From positions 120,212 to 184,211 of the forward strand of contig NZ_SRUO01000013.1 of assembly GCF_004791025.1 (NCBI RefSeq): a DNA stretch of 64,000 nt. Direction: 5' to 3'. Below are positions 35,412 through 44,116 of this stretch, one piece after another. The DNA is from Mesorhizobium sp. M4B.F.Ca.ET.203.01.1.1. GTDB lineage: Bacteria > Pseudomonadota > Alphaproteobacteria > Rhizobiales > Rhizobiaceae. Positions within the stretch are counted from its first letter, which is position 1, and every line of letters begins with the position of its first letter. The notes below the pieces were generated by a model. That model saw nothing but the letters and a program-made list of their open reading frames with translations, was not told where the DNA came from and ran no database searches. The position numbers were made by a program, and so were the translations under genes.

Positions 35412-36743
35412 TCAGAGCCTCTTCTCGACCAGGACCTCGACGCGCCGGTTGAGCGCGCGGCCCTCGCGTGTCGAGTTGTCGGCCACCGGGTCGGTCTCAG
35501 CGCGCCCTTCGGAATGGATGCGCTCCTGCGGCACGCCGGCCCGCACCAGGAGGTCGGCTATGGTCTCGGCCCGCGCTTCCGAGAGCCGCTGGTTGGTCGA
35601 AAGCGGGTTGGATCTTTGCAGACGCACGTTGTCGGTGTGGCCGACGACGGTGATGTTTCCGATCAGCTCCTGGTTGGCGAGGATAACCTTGGCGATGGAT
35701 TCGACCAGTGGCTCGAAGCCTGGCGTCAGTGTCGGTCGCGACGACTGGAACAATTCGGGGTTGGAGGCCTGGATGACCAGCTTGGCCAGCGACACGCTCT
35801 CGGTGCCGCTGAGCGCCCCCCTGAGGTCGTCCGGCGCTTCGGCCTTGAATTCCGGCAGCAGCGCGAAATCGACTGGCTCCGGCTCGGGCGGCGCAGGCGC
35901 GTCAACCTTCGGCGCGGCGCGGGTGATGTCGGCGCGCGCAGGCGGCGGCAGCGCCCGGACCAGCGCCGAGAGCTCTACGGCCTGGCTGCTCAGCCCCATC
36001 GAGAGCCCGATATGGACCACAGTGGCGATCACTGCGGCGGCGAGCGCCATCACCCAGATCGGCACGATGAAGCGCTGCGGCTCGTCCGAGGCGATCACGC
36101 CTTTCCAATGTGGCGACAGCGGCGCGCCCTCGGCGTCGGCATCGCGCAGGAAGCGCGCCGCCGCCACGCGAACGGCATTGAGCGAGCGGTCGCCGGAGCG
36201 GCCGGGCACCCGGTATTTGCCGCGGAAGCCAAGCGCCAGGCACTGGTACTGCAGTTCCAATAGCTCGCGGTCCCGGTTCGGGTGGCGCTCCAGCTCGTCG
36301 AGGCGCGTGAAGAACTGGGTGCCGGCATCGACATCGCCGCGCAGCATGACCACCAGCGGCTGGCGCGGCCACGCACTGGCGCCGCCCCAGGGCGTGTTGA
36401 GCGCGAGGTCGTCGAGAAGCGCCGCCACCACCCAGGCCGCCTGATCGGCGCGCTCCAGAGACGATCCCGACGTCATGGCGGCATCGCGCGCCCGAACCAG
36501 CTCTTCTAGCAGACGCGTGCGCAACGTTTCAGGGTTCTCCGGCGCCAGCGCGCTTTCGAGCTCGGGCGCGAATTCGAGCAGCGGCGCAAAGGCGTTGATG
36601 AGCGCATTGGGATGGGTGCGTGAGCGCTTGATAGGCACACCCGTCAGCATCGGCGCCGTCGGCCGCGGCATCTGGGCGCCGGTCAGCCTGATGCGCGTGC
36701 GTTCGCGATCCTCCGACAGTCCGAAGGGATCATCCCGGCTCAT
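35412..36743 (-). CDS. tssL: T6SS protein TssL (DotU) with C-terminal OmpA domain, main-operon copy
   Basis: A 443-residue protein. The N-terminus begins SRDDPFGLSEDRERTR, then a DotU domain at ~45-205 (NALINAFAPLLEFAPELE, ELQYQCLALGFRGKYRV), a transmembrane helix at ~228-250 and an OmpA domain at ~325-440 (ITVVGHTDNVRLQRSN, RALNRRVEVLVEK). Its shorter N-terminal extension separates it from the 502-residue paralogue. Peptidoglycan binding by the OmpA part should anchor the complex in the wall. Confidence 0.95.
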   Translation of the reverse strand: MSRDDPFGLSEDRERTRIRLTGAQMPRPTAPMLTGVPIKRSRTHPNALINAFAPLLEFAPELESALAPENPETLRTRLLEELVRARDAAMTSGSSLERADQAAWVVAALLDDLALNTPWGGASAWPRQPLVVMLRGDVDAGTQFFTRLDELERHPNRDRELLELQYQCLALGFRGKYRVPGRSGDRSLNAVRVAAARFLRDADAEGAPLSPHWKGVIASDEPQRFIVPIWVMALAAAVIATVVHIGLSMGLSSQAVELSALVRALPPPARADITRAAPKVDAPAPPEPEPVDFALLPEFKAEAPDDLRGALSGTESVSLAKLVIQASNPELFQSSRPTLTPGFEPLVESIAKVILANQELIGNITVVGHTDNVRLQRSNPLSTNQRLSEARAETIADLLVRAGVPQERIHSEGRAETDPVADNSTREGRALNRRVEVLVEKRL

Positions 36744-36747
36744 GATC

Positions 36748-38082
36748 TCACCTGTTCACCGAATAGCAGTCCACCTGCGGCTCGCTCGGCAAGACACCCG
36801 AGACGCCGATGACGAAGCCGGGGGCGTCGAGCAGCGAGGCCCAATGCTCGCTCTTCTGATCGAGCTCGAGACACAGCCGGTCGCCGTCGTAGGGGATTTC
36901 GCGCGGCTGCGAATGGAGCGGCTTCAGCGGGATGCCGGGCAGGCGCGATTTCCACAGGCCCTCGAACTGGTCGGCCGCGCCGACCGTCGCCTGATTGACG
37001 AAGATCTTGCGCAGCGCATCTTCCGACAGTTCGGACCCGACGCGGATAACGATGCGGCTCGCCACCAGCAGCTTCGGATTGTCGATGCGGATCTTCCAGA
37101 CATTGGTCGAATGCCGCATGACGGGCAGGGCGCGCGATTTGGGCTCGATGTAGCGCAGGCTCAGGATAAGCGAGCGCAAGGCGTCGGCCAGCGCCGAATA
37201 GGCGGGGCCGGGGGCCATGTGATCATAGGCCGGCAATTCGCCCAGCCGTCGCGAGCTGGAACCGTAGGTCGCCATCTCGCCGGCGAGGCCGGCAAGCTCC
37301 AGGTAGAGCTCGGCCGGGTGGAAGACGTCCTGCGCCAGCATGTGCGCCAGCCGCGGCCGTGCCGCATTGGCAAGGTGGAGCATCAACAGGTCCTCCACGC
37401 TGCGCCCGGGCCCGCCCATCACCATCTTGCCATGCGCCTCGGCGATCTGGTCGAGGCCGGTGACGACTTCCAGAAGCAATTGCCGGTACCAGGCCACCGC
37501 GCCTGTGATCAGGGTCGGCGGCAGGAACGCCTCATCCAGCGAGACGCCGCCATCGGCGCGCACGCCTTTGACATCGGCGACGGGCAGGGCGGTGTAGCCG
37601 CCGACCGATTTGCCCGGCGCCAAGAGCACTGCCTGCGGCCGGGCAATCTCGATCTCCTCCGGGTCCGATCCTCCGTGCACCGCGTCGCGGACCGAGACGA
37701 TCCGCCCATGATAGCGCGCGCCCGTGGATGCGGCATGCGCCGGATCGAAGCCGACGCCGCCGGGCGGTTCGAGCGGCAGCGCGACCAGCACCGCTCCAGC
37801 GCCGGTGTCGGCGGTGACCGGCAAGGGTCGTGGCGCGTCCATCATCTCGGGAATGGAAAAGGGCGTGCCATCCGGGAAGATGCCGCGCGCCGACACGATG
37901 GAGATCTGGCCGGCGTCGAGCAGGGACTGGTCGAGCGTCAGCTGCTGGAAGCCGAACGTGTGGAGCTGCCCGGCCTGCAAGGCGCCGCGCACGGTCGCCT
38001 CGAAGAACCGGTCCTGCTGCTGGAAATGCTGGGTCCTGAGAAACAGGCCCTCGGACCACAGCACCCTGTTTGCATCGCTCAT
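36748..38082 (-). CDS. tssK: T6SS baseplate protein TssK
   Basis: A 444-residue protein starting NRVLWSEGLFLRTQHFQQQDR, the hallmark of TssK. It continues with the DEAFLPP and PGRSVEDLLMLHLANAARPRL regions and a C-terminal membrane-complex-binding domain. TssK trimers connect the baseplate to TssL/TssM. There is only one TssK in the window for two TssL/TssM pairs. It lies between tssJ (39 bases upstream) and tssL (4 bases downstream). Confidence 0.95.
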   Translation of the reverse strand: MSDANRVLWSEGLFLRTQHFQQQDRFFEATVRGALQAGQLHTFGFQQLTLDQSLLDAGQISIVSARGIFPDGTPFSIPEMMDAPRPLPVTADTGAGAVLVALPLEPPGGVGFDPAHAASTGARYHGRIVSVRDAVHGGSDPEEIEIARPQAVLLAPGKSVGGYTALPVADVKGVRADGGVSLDEAFLPPTLITGAVAWYRQLLLEVVTGLDQIAEAHGKMVMGGPGRSVEDLLMLHLANAARPRLAHMLAQDVFHPAELYLELAGLAGEMATYGSSSRRLGELPAYDHMAPGPAYSALADALRSLILSLRYIEPKSRALPVMRHSTNVWKIRIDNPKLLVASRIVIRVGSELSEDALRKIFVNQATVGAADQFEGLWKSRLPGIPLKPLHSQPREIPYDGDRLCLELDQKSEHWASLLDAPGFVIGVSGVLPSEPQVDCYSVNR

Positions 38083-38121
38083 GCCGTTACTCTCCGCACG
38101 GAGCCACTTCCTGTCCGGCCG

Positions 38122-38574
38122 CTAGGCGGAGATGCCACCGCTGCCGAGCGTCACGTTGATGGTGAATTTCGAGCCCGGCGAGACCGACTTGGTCGTGCGC
38201 CAGTTCCTCCCGCCAGGCTCGCGGATCAGCGCGACGAAGCCGAGCGCCGTCGCGTTCGGTTCGACCGTGATGGTCTTGGCCGCGGTCTTTCCCGGCGCGA
38301 CCGAGACCGTGTCGGACCCGATGAGGTCGGCCCCGAGCGCGGACCCAGCATCGCCCTGCAGCGCGAAATAGTCGGCCGAATTGAACTTGCCGGTGCTGCT
38401 CAGCCGCATCACGAGGACAGTCACCGGCCGGTCACCGCCGCCCGGCCCCGGATTCATGCCGGCGCCGCCGCTCACATTGACCGTGATTACGGATGGTTTC
38501 GGCGGACCGCTCTGGCAGGCCGAAACCAGCCCGGTGGCGCCAAGGGCAATGATGAATTCGCGTCGATCGATCAT
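38122..38574 (-). CDS. tssJ: T6SS outer-membrane lipoprotein TssJ
   Basis: A 150-residue lipoprotein with signal MIDRREFIIALGATGLVSAC (lipobox Cys20). The mature protein has the transthyretin-like beta pattern of TssJ: VITVNVSGGAGMNPG, RPVTVLVMRLSSTGKFNSADYFAL, then the PGKTAAKTITVEPNATALGFVALIR region. TssJ binds the periplasmic end of TssM. It is the only TssJ seen, three bases after the tagH stop. Confidence 0.93.
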   Translation of the reverse strand: MIDRREFIIALGATGLVSACQSGPPKPSVITVNVSGGAGMNPGPGGGDRPVTVLVMRLSSTGKFNSADYFALQGDAGSALGADLIGSDTVSVAPGKTAAKTITVEPNATALGFVALIREPGGRNWRTTKSVSPGSKFTINVTLGSGGISA

Positions 38575-38577
38575 GTC

Positions 38578-39966
38578 TCACTCCTCCTCATATGCATCCC
38601 TAAAATCAGCGCCGACCTCGCCGAGAAAACTCTTTTCAGCGCTCTCGGCGATTTCACGATGGCGTTTCTGGTAAAGCTCCCACAGCTTGGCGCCACGCCC
38701 GCCCGAAAGCAGCGTGCCGATCGCGGAATTCGATTTCAGCTCTTCCTCGATCGCCGCCGGGTCGAAGCGGTCGACCATCTGGCGAAGCGCGGCCTGCACG
38801 CCGCGCCAGGCGCGCACGTGATGTTGCGCGAGATCGCGGACCGCATCCGAGATCGCCGCTTCGCCGGCAAGGAAGCCGGGACTGCGTTCGCCAAGAATGG
38901 TCACGATCGCGTCGTCGACCGTCGGCAGGAACTTGAGCGGATTGACCTCGGAGGCGCCGACCATCGTCTGGGCGACACGCGCGTTTCCCTTTTCCTCCGA
39001 GCGCTTGCGCAGAAGCTGCATCAGGCCTTCCAGCATCAGCCGATACTCGCGCCCGAACTTCTCCATCTCGGCGATCGCGTCGCGGCCGGCGAGATCGGCT
39101 TCCTCGACGCCCATGCCGCGCAGGAAGGCGGCGCGAAGCGCCATGTCCGAGTGCGACTGCGACGGGGCCGCCGGCGGCTGACGGACCGGTCGCGGACTGG
39201 CGGCCACACGCGGCGCGGGAGGGGGCTCGGGCGCCTGCGCCGGCAAATCCCATGGGTTCGCCGGTTGCGGTCTTTCGGCGACGCGCTCGCGCTGGCCCGC
39301 CGGCCATTCGCCATGCGCCGGAGCGGCCGGCCCGAAACCGAAATCGTCTTCGACGGCCGACGGCTTTGCCGGGGCGGCTTCGGCCGCACCGTTGAGGGAT
39401 GGCACCGGGTCGAGGCTGAACGGGTCGTCGAAGGCCTGCGAACTGCCCTGGTTGGCGTTGGCGCGTTCGAATGCTCCCGGCAGCGGCTGCTCGAACGGGT
39501 TGGGCAGATCGGCCGGACGCGGCCGCCGCGGCTCTTCTTCCGCCCTGGCCGAAAAGAAATCGTCGTTGCCGATGCTCAACGGCGCGCGGGACGCGGGCGG
39601 CGACCGTTCGGCGACCGGCTGGGTGGTGGTTGCTGGCGATTGCATGGCTGGCGTCTGCAGGTCGACATACAGTATGTAGTCGCCGAGCCTCAGCCGCATG
39701 CCGCTTTGCAGACGCGCCGACCGTCCGGCGCCGAGCGGGCTGTCGGAATCGTTTATGAACAGCCCGCTGCTCGACGTGTCGGTGACGAAATAGCCGTCCT
39801 GCCCGCCGGTGATCTTGCAATGGGCGCGCGAGACGAACATGTCCGGATCGTCGATCTGCCAGCCGGCGTCGGCGCTGCGGCCGATCACCAGCTCACCCTC
39901 GTCCAGCCGGGTCTGCCTTACCGCCTGGGTGCGTGGCCCTTGCTCCAGCGTAAGCAGCAGACTCAT
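38578..39966 (-). CDS. tagH: T6SS FHA-domain protein TagH, main-operon copy
   Basis: A 462-residue protein from ATG 39966 (overlap ATGA with tssG). The N-terminal FHA domain (~15-100) shows LVIGRSADAGWQIDDPDMFVSRAHC and TSSSGLFIN. A ~190-residue Pro/Ala linker separates it from a C-terminal helical domain (~275-460) containing EVNPLKFLPTVDDAIVTILG. It is longer than the 356-residue paralogue mainly through the linker. Expected role: phosphothreonine sensing in T6SS activation, and target of TagF. Confidence 0.92.
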   Translation of the reverse strand: MSLLLTLEQGPRTQAVRQTRLDEGELVIGRSADAGWQIDDPDMFVSRAHCKITGGQDGYFVTDTSSSGLFINDSDSPLGAGRSARLQSGMRLRLGDYILYVDLQTPAMQSPATTTQPVAERSPPASRAPLSIGNDDFFSARAEEEPRRPRPADLPNPFEQPLPGAFERANANQGSSQAFDDPFSLDPVPSLNGAAEAAPAKPSAVEDDFGFGPAAPAHGEWPAGQRERVAERPQPANPWDLPAQAPEPPPAPRVAASPRPVRQPPAAPSQSHSDMALRAAFLRGMGVEEADLAGRDAIAEMEKFGREYRLMLEGLMQLLRKRSEEKGNARVAQTMVGASEVNPLKFLPTVDDAIVTILGERSPGFLAGEAAISDAVRDLAQHHVRAWRGVQAALRQMVDRFDPAAIEEELKSNSAIGTLLSGGRGAKLWELYQKRHREIAESAEKSFLGEVGADFRDAYEEE

Positions 39967-41030
39967 GCCGCGACCCCCGCTATCTCCGGCCGCCATCCGA
40001 CGATCGTGCGCAGCCGCAGATCGTCAGCATCCCCCCTTTCGGCGGGCCGCGCAAGCCAGGCGGTGCGGGCAAGCTGGACGGTTCCGATGCGCGGCGGCGG
40101 CACGGCCTCGCGCGCGAGCACGATGCGCAGGTCGACGTCGAGCGCTTCGCCGAGCATCTCGCGAACCGCCTGCTTGAACAGCGCCAGGCGCCGGCCGCCC
40201 GGCAGGAAAGATTTGAAATCCTCCAGGCCGAGCGGACCGACGCGCAGCTCGATCCGGCTCTGGCGGCTGAAAACGCGCGGGCCGATCGTCGCCCCGCGGC
40301 CGAGGACCGCGTAGGCCTTGGCAAGCCTGCTCTGCAGCGCGGCCGGCAGCGGTATCCAGGCAGCAATGAACTCCTTGACCTGCACCGGCACCTTGAAGGC
40401 TTCGGCCAGGAACAGGGTGAGCCGCTCGGGGCCGTCGACTTGGCTGGCCAGCGAAGCGGCCTGGCGCAGCCTGACGGTGTCGAGCTCGGGGTTCTGGGTG
40501 CCGGGAAGGCCAATGCCGGCCATCGCTTCCAGCATTGCACGAACCCGGCCGCCGACGGCCCTTTCGACCTGCACCGCCGGGTGGGCATCCGCCCAGGCCC
40601 GGTAGTAGAGCGCAATCATGCGATGCTGCAGAATGTTGGCGAAGTCGACAAAGGTGGTGTCGCTGGTCTGCCTGGCATCGGCGCCGGTGAACCAGCGCTG
40701 CGACAGGCGATCGAGCACCCAGCGGGTCAGATGCAGCGGCAGCGGGCCTTCGGGTCCCATCAGGCCAAGATTGGCAACCGTGACCCGCGCCGGCGCGTTG
40801 TCGGCTGCTTCCTGGAAGTCCACTACGTCCCTGGCCGAAAAGCTCAGGCGCACATGCTGACCGAGCCTTGCCGGCTCGCGTTCCAAGCGGCCGGAATAGC
40901 CGAACAGGCCACCTCTGCGTTCAAGCCGGCGCAGCAGCTCGAAGAAGTCGAACGACTGAGACAAATCTTCGGTCCGGTCCGGTCCGACCTTGTCTAGATC
41001 AGGTAGCGATTGCCGGGCGTCATCGGCCAT
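39963..41030 (-). CDS. tssG: T6SS baseplate protein TssG
   Basis: A 355-residue protein. AGGAGG stands seven bases before ATG 41030, which fixes the start and makes a 37-base overlap with tssF. TssG features: FDFFELLRRLERRGG, a FSARDVVDFQEA beta region, NLGLMGPEGPLPLHLTRWV, and the C-terminal FGRGATIG-like LGRGATIGPRVFSRQSRIELRVGPL. TssG forms the baseplate wedge with TssE, TssF and TssK. Confidence 0.95.
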   Translation of the reverse strand: MADDARQSLPDLDKVGPDRTEDLSQSFDFFELLRRLERRGGLFGYSGRLEREPARLGQHVRLSFSARDVVDFQEAADNAPARVTVANLGLMGPEGPLPLHLTRWVLDRLSQRWFTGADARQTSDTTFVDFANILQHRMIALYYRAWADAHPAVQVERAVGGRVRAMLEAMAGIGLPGTQNPELDTVRLRQAASLASQVDGPERLTLFLAEAFKVPVQVKEFIAAWIPLPAALQSRLAKAYAVLGRGATIGPRVFSRQSRIELRVGPLGLEDFKSFLPGGRRLALFKQAVREMLGEALDVDLRIVLAREAVPPPRIGTVQLARTAWLARPAERGDADDLRLRTIVGWRPEIAGVAA

Positions 41031-42868
41031 GGCACATCCTCCTGCTTCTGCAGCAGCCGTGTACGGGTCCGCACAAAGCCGTTTATCCCGGCGTGGCGGG
41101 CAAACAGCCGCGCAAGCAAGGCCGAAAGCAGCAGCGTGCTTTGCCCCGCAAGCACGGACTGGTCCACATGCAAGGTCACTTCCGTGCCTCTGCCGAAGCA
41201 CATCGGTCCGTCGATCTGCAGCCGTTCGATGACCGGGCGCGAGTCGATGCGAACGATCGAATGCACGTTGCGGGCAAGGCCTGGATCGCCCCGGTCGGCA
41301 TAGAGGTCGAGCAAGGCATGGAGCGGATCGATGCCGCGACCCTCCTTGGCGAGGCTGAGAAAGTTGAGCCCGAGCTGGGCGACGAGCCGCCAGGCGAGAT
41401 TGTCGGCCCTCGATTCACCTTCGGCGCCCGCGGGCAACGCGGCGGGGATCGCCGGCTGCGGCGGCCGCAGCGCGCCGATGAGCCTGACGGCCTCGACCGG
41501 ATCGGCCGTCTCCAGCGTCAGCGTTGGGGTGTCGTCGAGGATCGGCAGGTCGCGATTGGTGCAAAGCGCCATCACGTCGAGCCGCCTTATGGCCCGGTTC
41601 GCCGGGCTTGTGACCGGACGGGAGATCGCCAGGAAGACATCGTCCCCGGTGTAGGAGGTGCGGGTCAGGCCATCGCGCCGCTCATCCTCGGTCGCCCGGC
41701 GCGGGCGGCGCTCGGTGGAATAGACCCAGCCGCTGCCGCGGTTTTGCCCGAGGCTAAAGAGCTCGGGTATTTCGGCGTCGCTGCCTTCGCTCTCGGCGTC
41801 CTCGACGCGCGTGACCCGGTAGATCTCGAAGTCGCGCGCGCGCGTGCGGTCGGCATGCAGCACTTGCCGCGTCCTGCGGGGGTCGAGCTCGACGACGTTG
41901 CACTCGCGCTCGAAGAGATTGATGATCGGGGTGACGAAGAGTTCGAAATCGGCGGGCGTGAGGTCGGCAAGCTCGGGCACCGGGCGCCGGAACATGAAAA
42001 TGATCTCGAGCCCGCCGTCGCATTTGCGCATGACGGGCTGCAGGCCGGACACCCGCACATAGTGGAAGCGTTCGGGCATCATGAAATATTCGCGCAGCAG
42101 GCGGTAGCCTTCGAATGTCGGGCGGGTACGGGGCATCAAGGCTTCGTCGTCGCCGATACCGACCATTTCGGGCTCCGGCAGCGGCGATATCGGATTGGTC
42201 TTGCCTTCGGCCCGTGCGCCAACCGCCGAGCAGGCGCCGAAAATGGCGTCGAAAATCAGCGGCGCCTTGGCGCGGCCGGCCAAATAGAGATCAAGCCGAT
42301 CGAGCGCGAGTTCGTTCAATTTGCCTTTGCCGGTCCGGGTGAATGCCACGCGCAGCGCAGCTTCGCCGGCCACGCCGCCGATCGGCGGGATACCGGCCGC
42401 CGCCAGTCCGCTGCGATCCTGGAAATAGCTGACGGAACTGACCGCGATCGGCCACAGCGTGATCTCTTGCGCGGTGGTGTAGGTGCAGCGTGTCGACAGG
42501 CCGGGCTGCAGGCTGGAAACCAGCCTGGTGTTGCGCTTGACGACATGCCCCGCAATCATCGACTGGACTTGCTGGCCGGGTTTCAGCACCGCCATCGCGG
42601 TCGCCGGCGCCGGTGTGACCAGATCGGGATAGAGGACGTCGAGCACGGCGCGGGTGAAGCGGGAGCGCTCGGCATCGACTTTCAGCCGGGTGCGCGCGGC
42701 GAGGAAGGCCACACCGTCGAGCAGGCGCTCGACATAGGGGTCCGGGCACGGCACCGTATCGAGCGAAAGGTTGCGGGCGATCGCCGGATGCATGTCGGCG
42801 AATTCCGCTGCCAGCCCGCGGATATGGGTCAGTTCCTCCTCGTAATATTCTACGAAGACCCGATCCAT
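40994..42868 (-). CDS. tssF: T6SS baseplate protein TssF
   Basis: A 624-residue protein starting MDRVFVEYYEEELTHIRGLAAEFADMHPAIARNL and DPYVERLLDGVAFLAARTRLKVDAE, the typical TssF opening. Later parts include LRVAFTRTGKGKLNELALDRLDLYLAG and the C-terminal GINGFVRTRTRLLQ. It is the largest wedge component of the baseplate. It sits one base after the tssE stop and overlaps tssG by 37 bases, within the single main operon. Confidence 0.95.
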   Translation of the reverse strand: MDRVFVEYYEEELTHIRGLAAEFADMHPAIARNLSLDTVPCPDPYVERLLDGVAFLAARTRLKVDAERSRFTRAVLDVLYPDLVTPAPATAMAVLKPGQQVQSMIAGHVVKRNTRLVSSLQPGLSTRCTYTTAQEITLWPIAVSSVSYFQDRSGLAAAGIPPIGGVAGEAALRVAFTRTGKGKLNELALDRLDLYLAGRAKAPLIFDAIFGACSAVGARAEGKTNPISPLPEPEMVGIGDDEALMPRTRPTFEGYRLLREYFMMPERFHYVRVSGLQPVMRKCDGGLEIIFMFRRPVPELADLTPADFELFVTPIINLFERECNVVELDPRRTRQVLHADRTRARDFEIYRVTRVEDAESEGSDAEIPELFSLGQNRGSGWVYSTERRPRRATEDERRDGLTRTSYTGDDVFLAISRPVTSPANRAIRRLDVMALCTNRDLPILDDTPTLTLETADPVEAVRLIGALRPPQPAIPAALPAGAEGESRADNLAWRLVAQLGLNFLSLAKEGRGIDPLHALLDLYADRGDPGLARNVHSIVRIDSRPVIERLQIDGPMCFGRGTEVTLHVDQSVLAGQSTLLLSALLARLFARHAGINGFVRTRTRLLQKQEDVPWPMTPGNRYLI

Positions 42869-42869
42869 C

Positions 42870-43631
42870 TCAGCTTTCCCCGAATTCGGTCCGCGCCAGG
42901 CCGTTGTCGAGATTGATCGTGGTGCGAAGGCGCAGCCGCTCCGGCGTCGGCGTCATGATCAGCACCGCGTCTATCTCGATCTTCAGACCCACGCTTTTGT
43001 CGCCAAGAGTGACGGTGACCGTGGTGGCGCTTTCCTTCAGGCGCGGCTCGAACGTGGCGAGCACCGCGCGGATCTCGCGCGCCAGCACGTCGCGGTCGAA
43101 GTCGCGCGATGAACGTCCGGAGAAGGAAGGCACGCCGTAGTTGACCACACTTCGGCGGACTTCCGGAAAATCCGCCAGCGACGGCGGATCGTCCAACGCC
43201 TGCTCGCGCTCGAGATCGGAAAACAGCGGAACGGATTCGAAGCGCTCGGTGTTGAACAGGGCCTCGATGTCGCGCCGCACGGCCTCCCTCAGCACGCGCG
43301 CCGACACCACCACGCCGCGGCTCTCGATCTCGGCGCGATGCTGGGTCTGGAAGGTCAAACGCTGCAGGCGCCGCTTCTGGTCAGGTGTCAGCTCCGCATC
43401 GGCGTCGATGGCCCGCGCGCTACCGGCAAGAAATGTCTCCAGGCGGTCCGCGCCAAGCTCGTCCTGCAGGAGCTGGCGCAGCCCGTCTATCTCGGAGGTC
43501 AGCCCGGGCAGGTCGTTGACGAGGCGGTCCCAGAGAGAGGGCTGGACCGCCTCGCGCGTCGCTCGCGAACTGCCGGCAAGCCGCGGCTTGTTCGCGCCGG
43601 GCCGCCGGACCTCACTTGCCGACATAGACAT
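42870..43631 (-). CDS. tssE: T6SS baseplate protein TssE (gp25-like) with long N-terminus
   Basis: A 253-residue protein. The C-terminal ~140 residues are the gp25-like domain (RRDIEALFNTERF, PEVRRSVVNYGVPSFSGRSS, LAREIRAVLATFEPRLKE). The N-terminal ~100 residues are an extra, charged, probably helical part (PSLWDRLVNDLPGL with SEIDGLRQLLQDELGADRLET). Usual TssE proteins are ~140-180 residues. The start overlaps the hcp stop by 20 bases; an ATG six bases later (43625) is an alternative. The opening 'PSLWDRL' is common in TssE, so the long form is probably genuine. Confidence 0.9.
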   Translation of the reverse strand: MSMSASEVRRPGANKPRLAGSSRATREAVQPSLWDRLVNDLPGLTSEIDGLRQLLQDELGADRLETFLAGSARAIDADAELTPDQKRRLQRLTFQTQHRAEIESRGVVVSARVLREAVRRDIEALFNTERFESVPLFSDLEREQALDDPPSLADFPEVRRSVVNYGVPSFSGRSSRDFDRDVLAREIRAVLATFEPRLKESATTVTVTLGDKSVGLKIEIDAVLIMTPTPERLRLRTTINLDNGLARTEFGES

Positions 43632-44067
43632 CCATTTCGATTTCGTCGTCCTTGTCGTAGACGAATTTGATCTTCTTATAGGCGAAGCTGACTTCCTCCT
43701 CGATCAGGTCGGCTTCGTCCTCGGCCTGCTGCATGTCGTATTCCATAATGGAGGCGTCGGTGAGCGTGACGACCAGATAGTCGCTGGTCTCGCCGTCGAT
43801 GGTCCGGCGCGCGGAAAACACCACCTCGTCGAGAGCCTTGTTCTCGAACAGCGCCTTCTTCAGATAGGGCGAGGACTTGTCGTAGTGCTTGGTGAACTTG
43901 ATCATCCCCAAGGCCACACGACCGCGGCGCGAGAGCGAATTCGGATCGTATGGCGCGACCATCTTGTAGTCGACGCCATGGATTTCGATCTCGTCCTCGT
44001 GGCCGTCTCGCACGCTCGGACCCTTGATATCCGGAACTTTCAGGAATCCATCGATCTTCACAGGCAT
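43612..44067 (-). CDS. hcp: T6SS inner-tube protein Hcp (TssD)
   Basis: A 151-residue protein of the Hcp family: start PVKIDGFLKVPDIKGPSV, central IKFTKHYDKSSPYLKKALFENKALDEVVFSA, then YLVVTLTDASIMEYDMQQ and a C-terminus with SFAYKKIKFVY. Hexameric rings stack into the tube expelled by the sheath. It follows tssC by 49 bases, the longest gap in this part of the operon, where extra ribosome loading would suit its high demand. Confidence 0.96.
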   Translation of the reverse strand: MPVKIDGFLKVPDIKGPSVRDGHEDEIEIHGVDYKMVAPYDPNSLSRRGRVALGMIKFTKHYDKSSPYLKKALFENKALDEVVFSARRTIDGETSDYLVVTLTDASIMEYDMQQAEDEADLIEEEVSFAYKKIKFVYDKDDEIEMDVYVGK

Positions 44068-44116
44068 TGTCTTTCTCCACCGCTCTCAAAACGAAACAAG
44101 ATCACATTGCTGCAGT

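Noticed and set aside
36475..40314. A 1279-codon plus-strand open frame running across tssL, tssK, tssJ and tagH
   Set aside because: It is antisense to four clear T6SS genes, has Arg/Ala/Gly-biased composition typical of high-GC shadow frames, and no motif or ribosome site.
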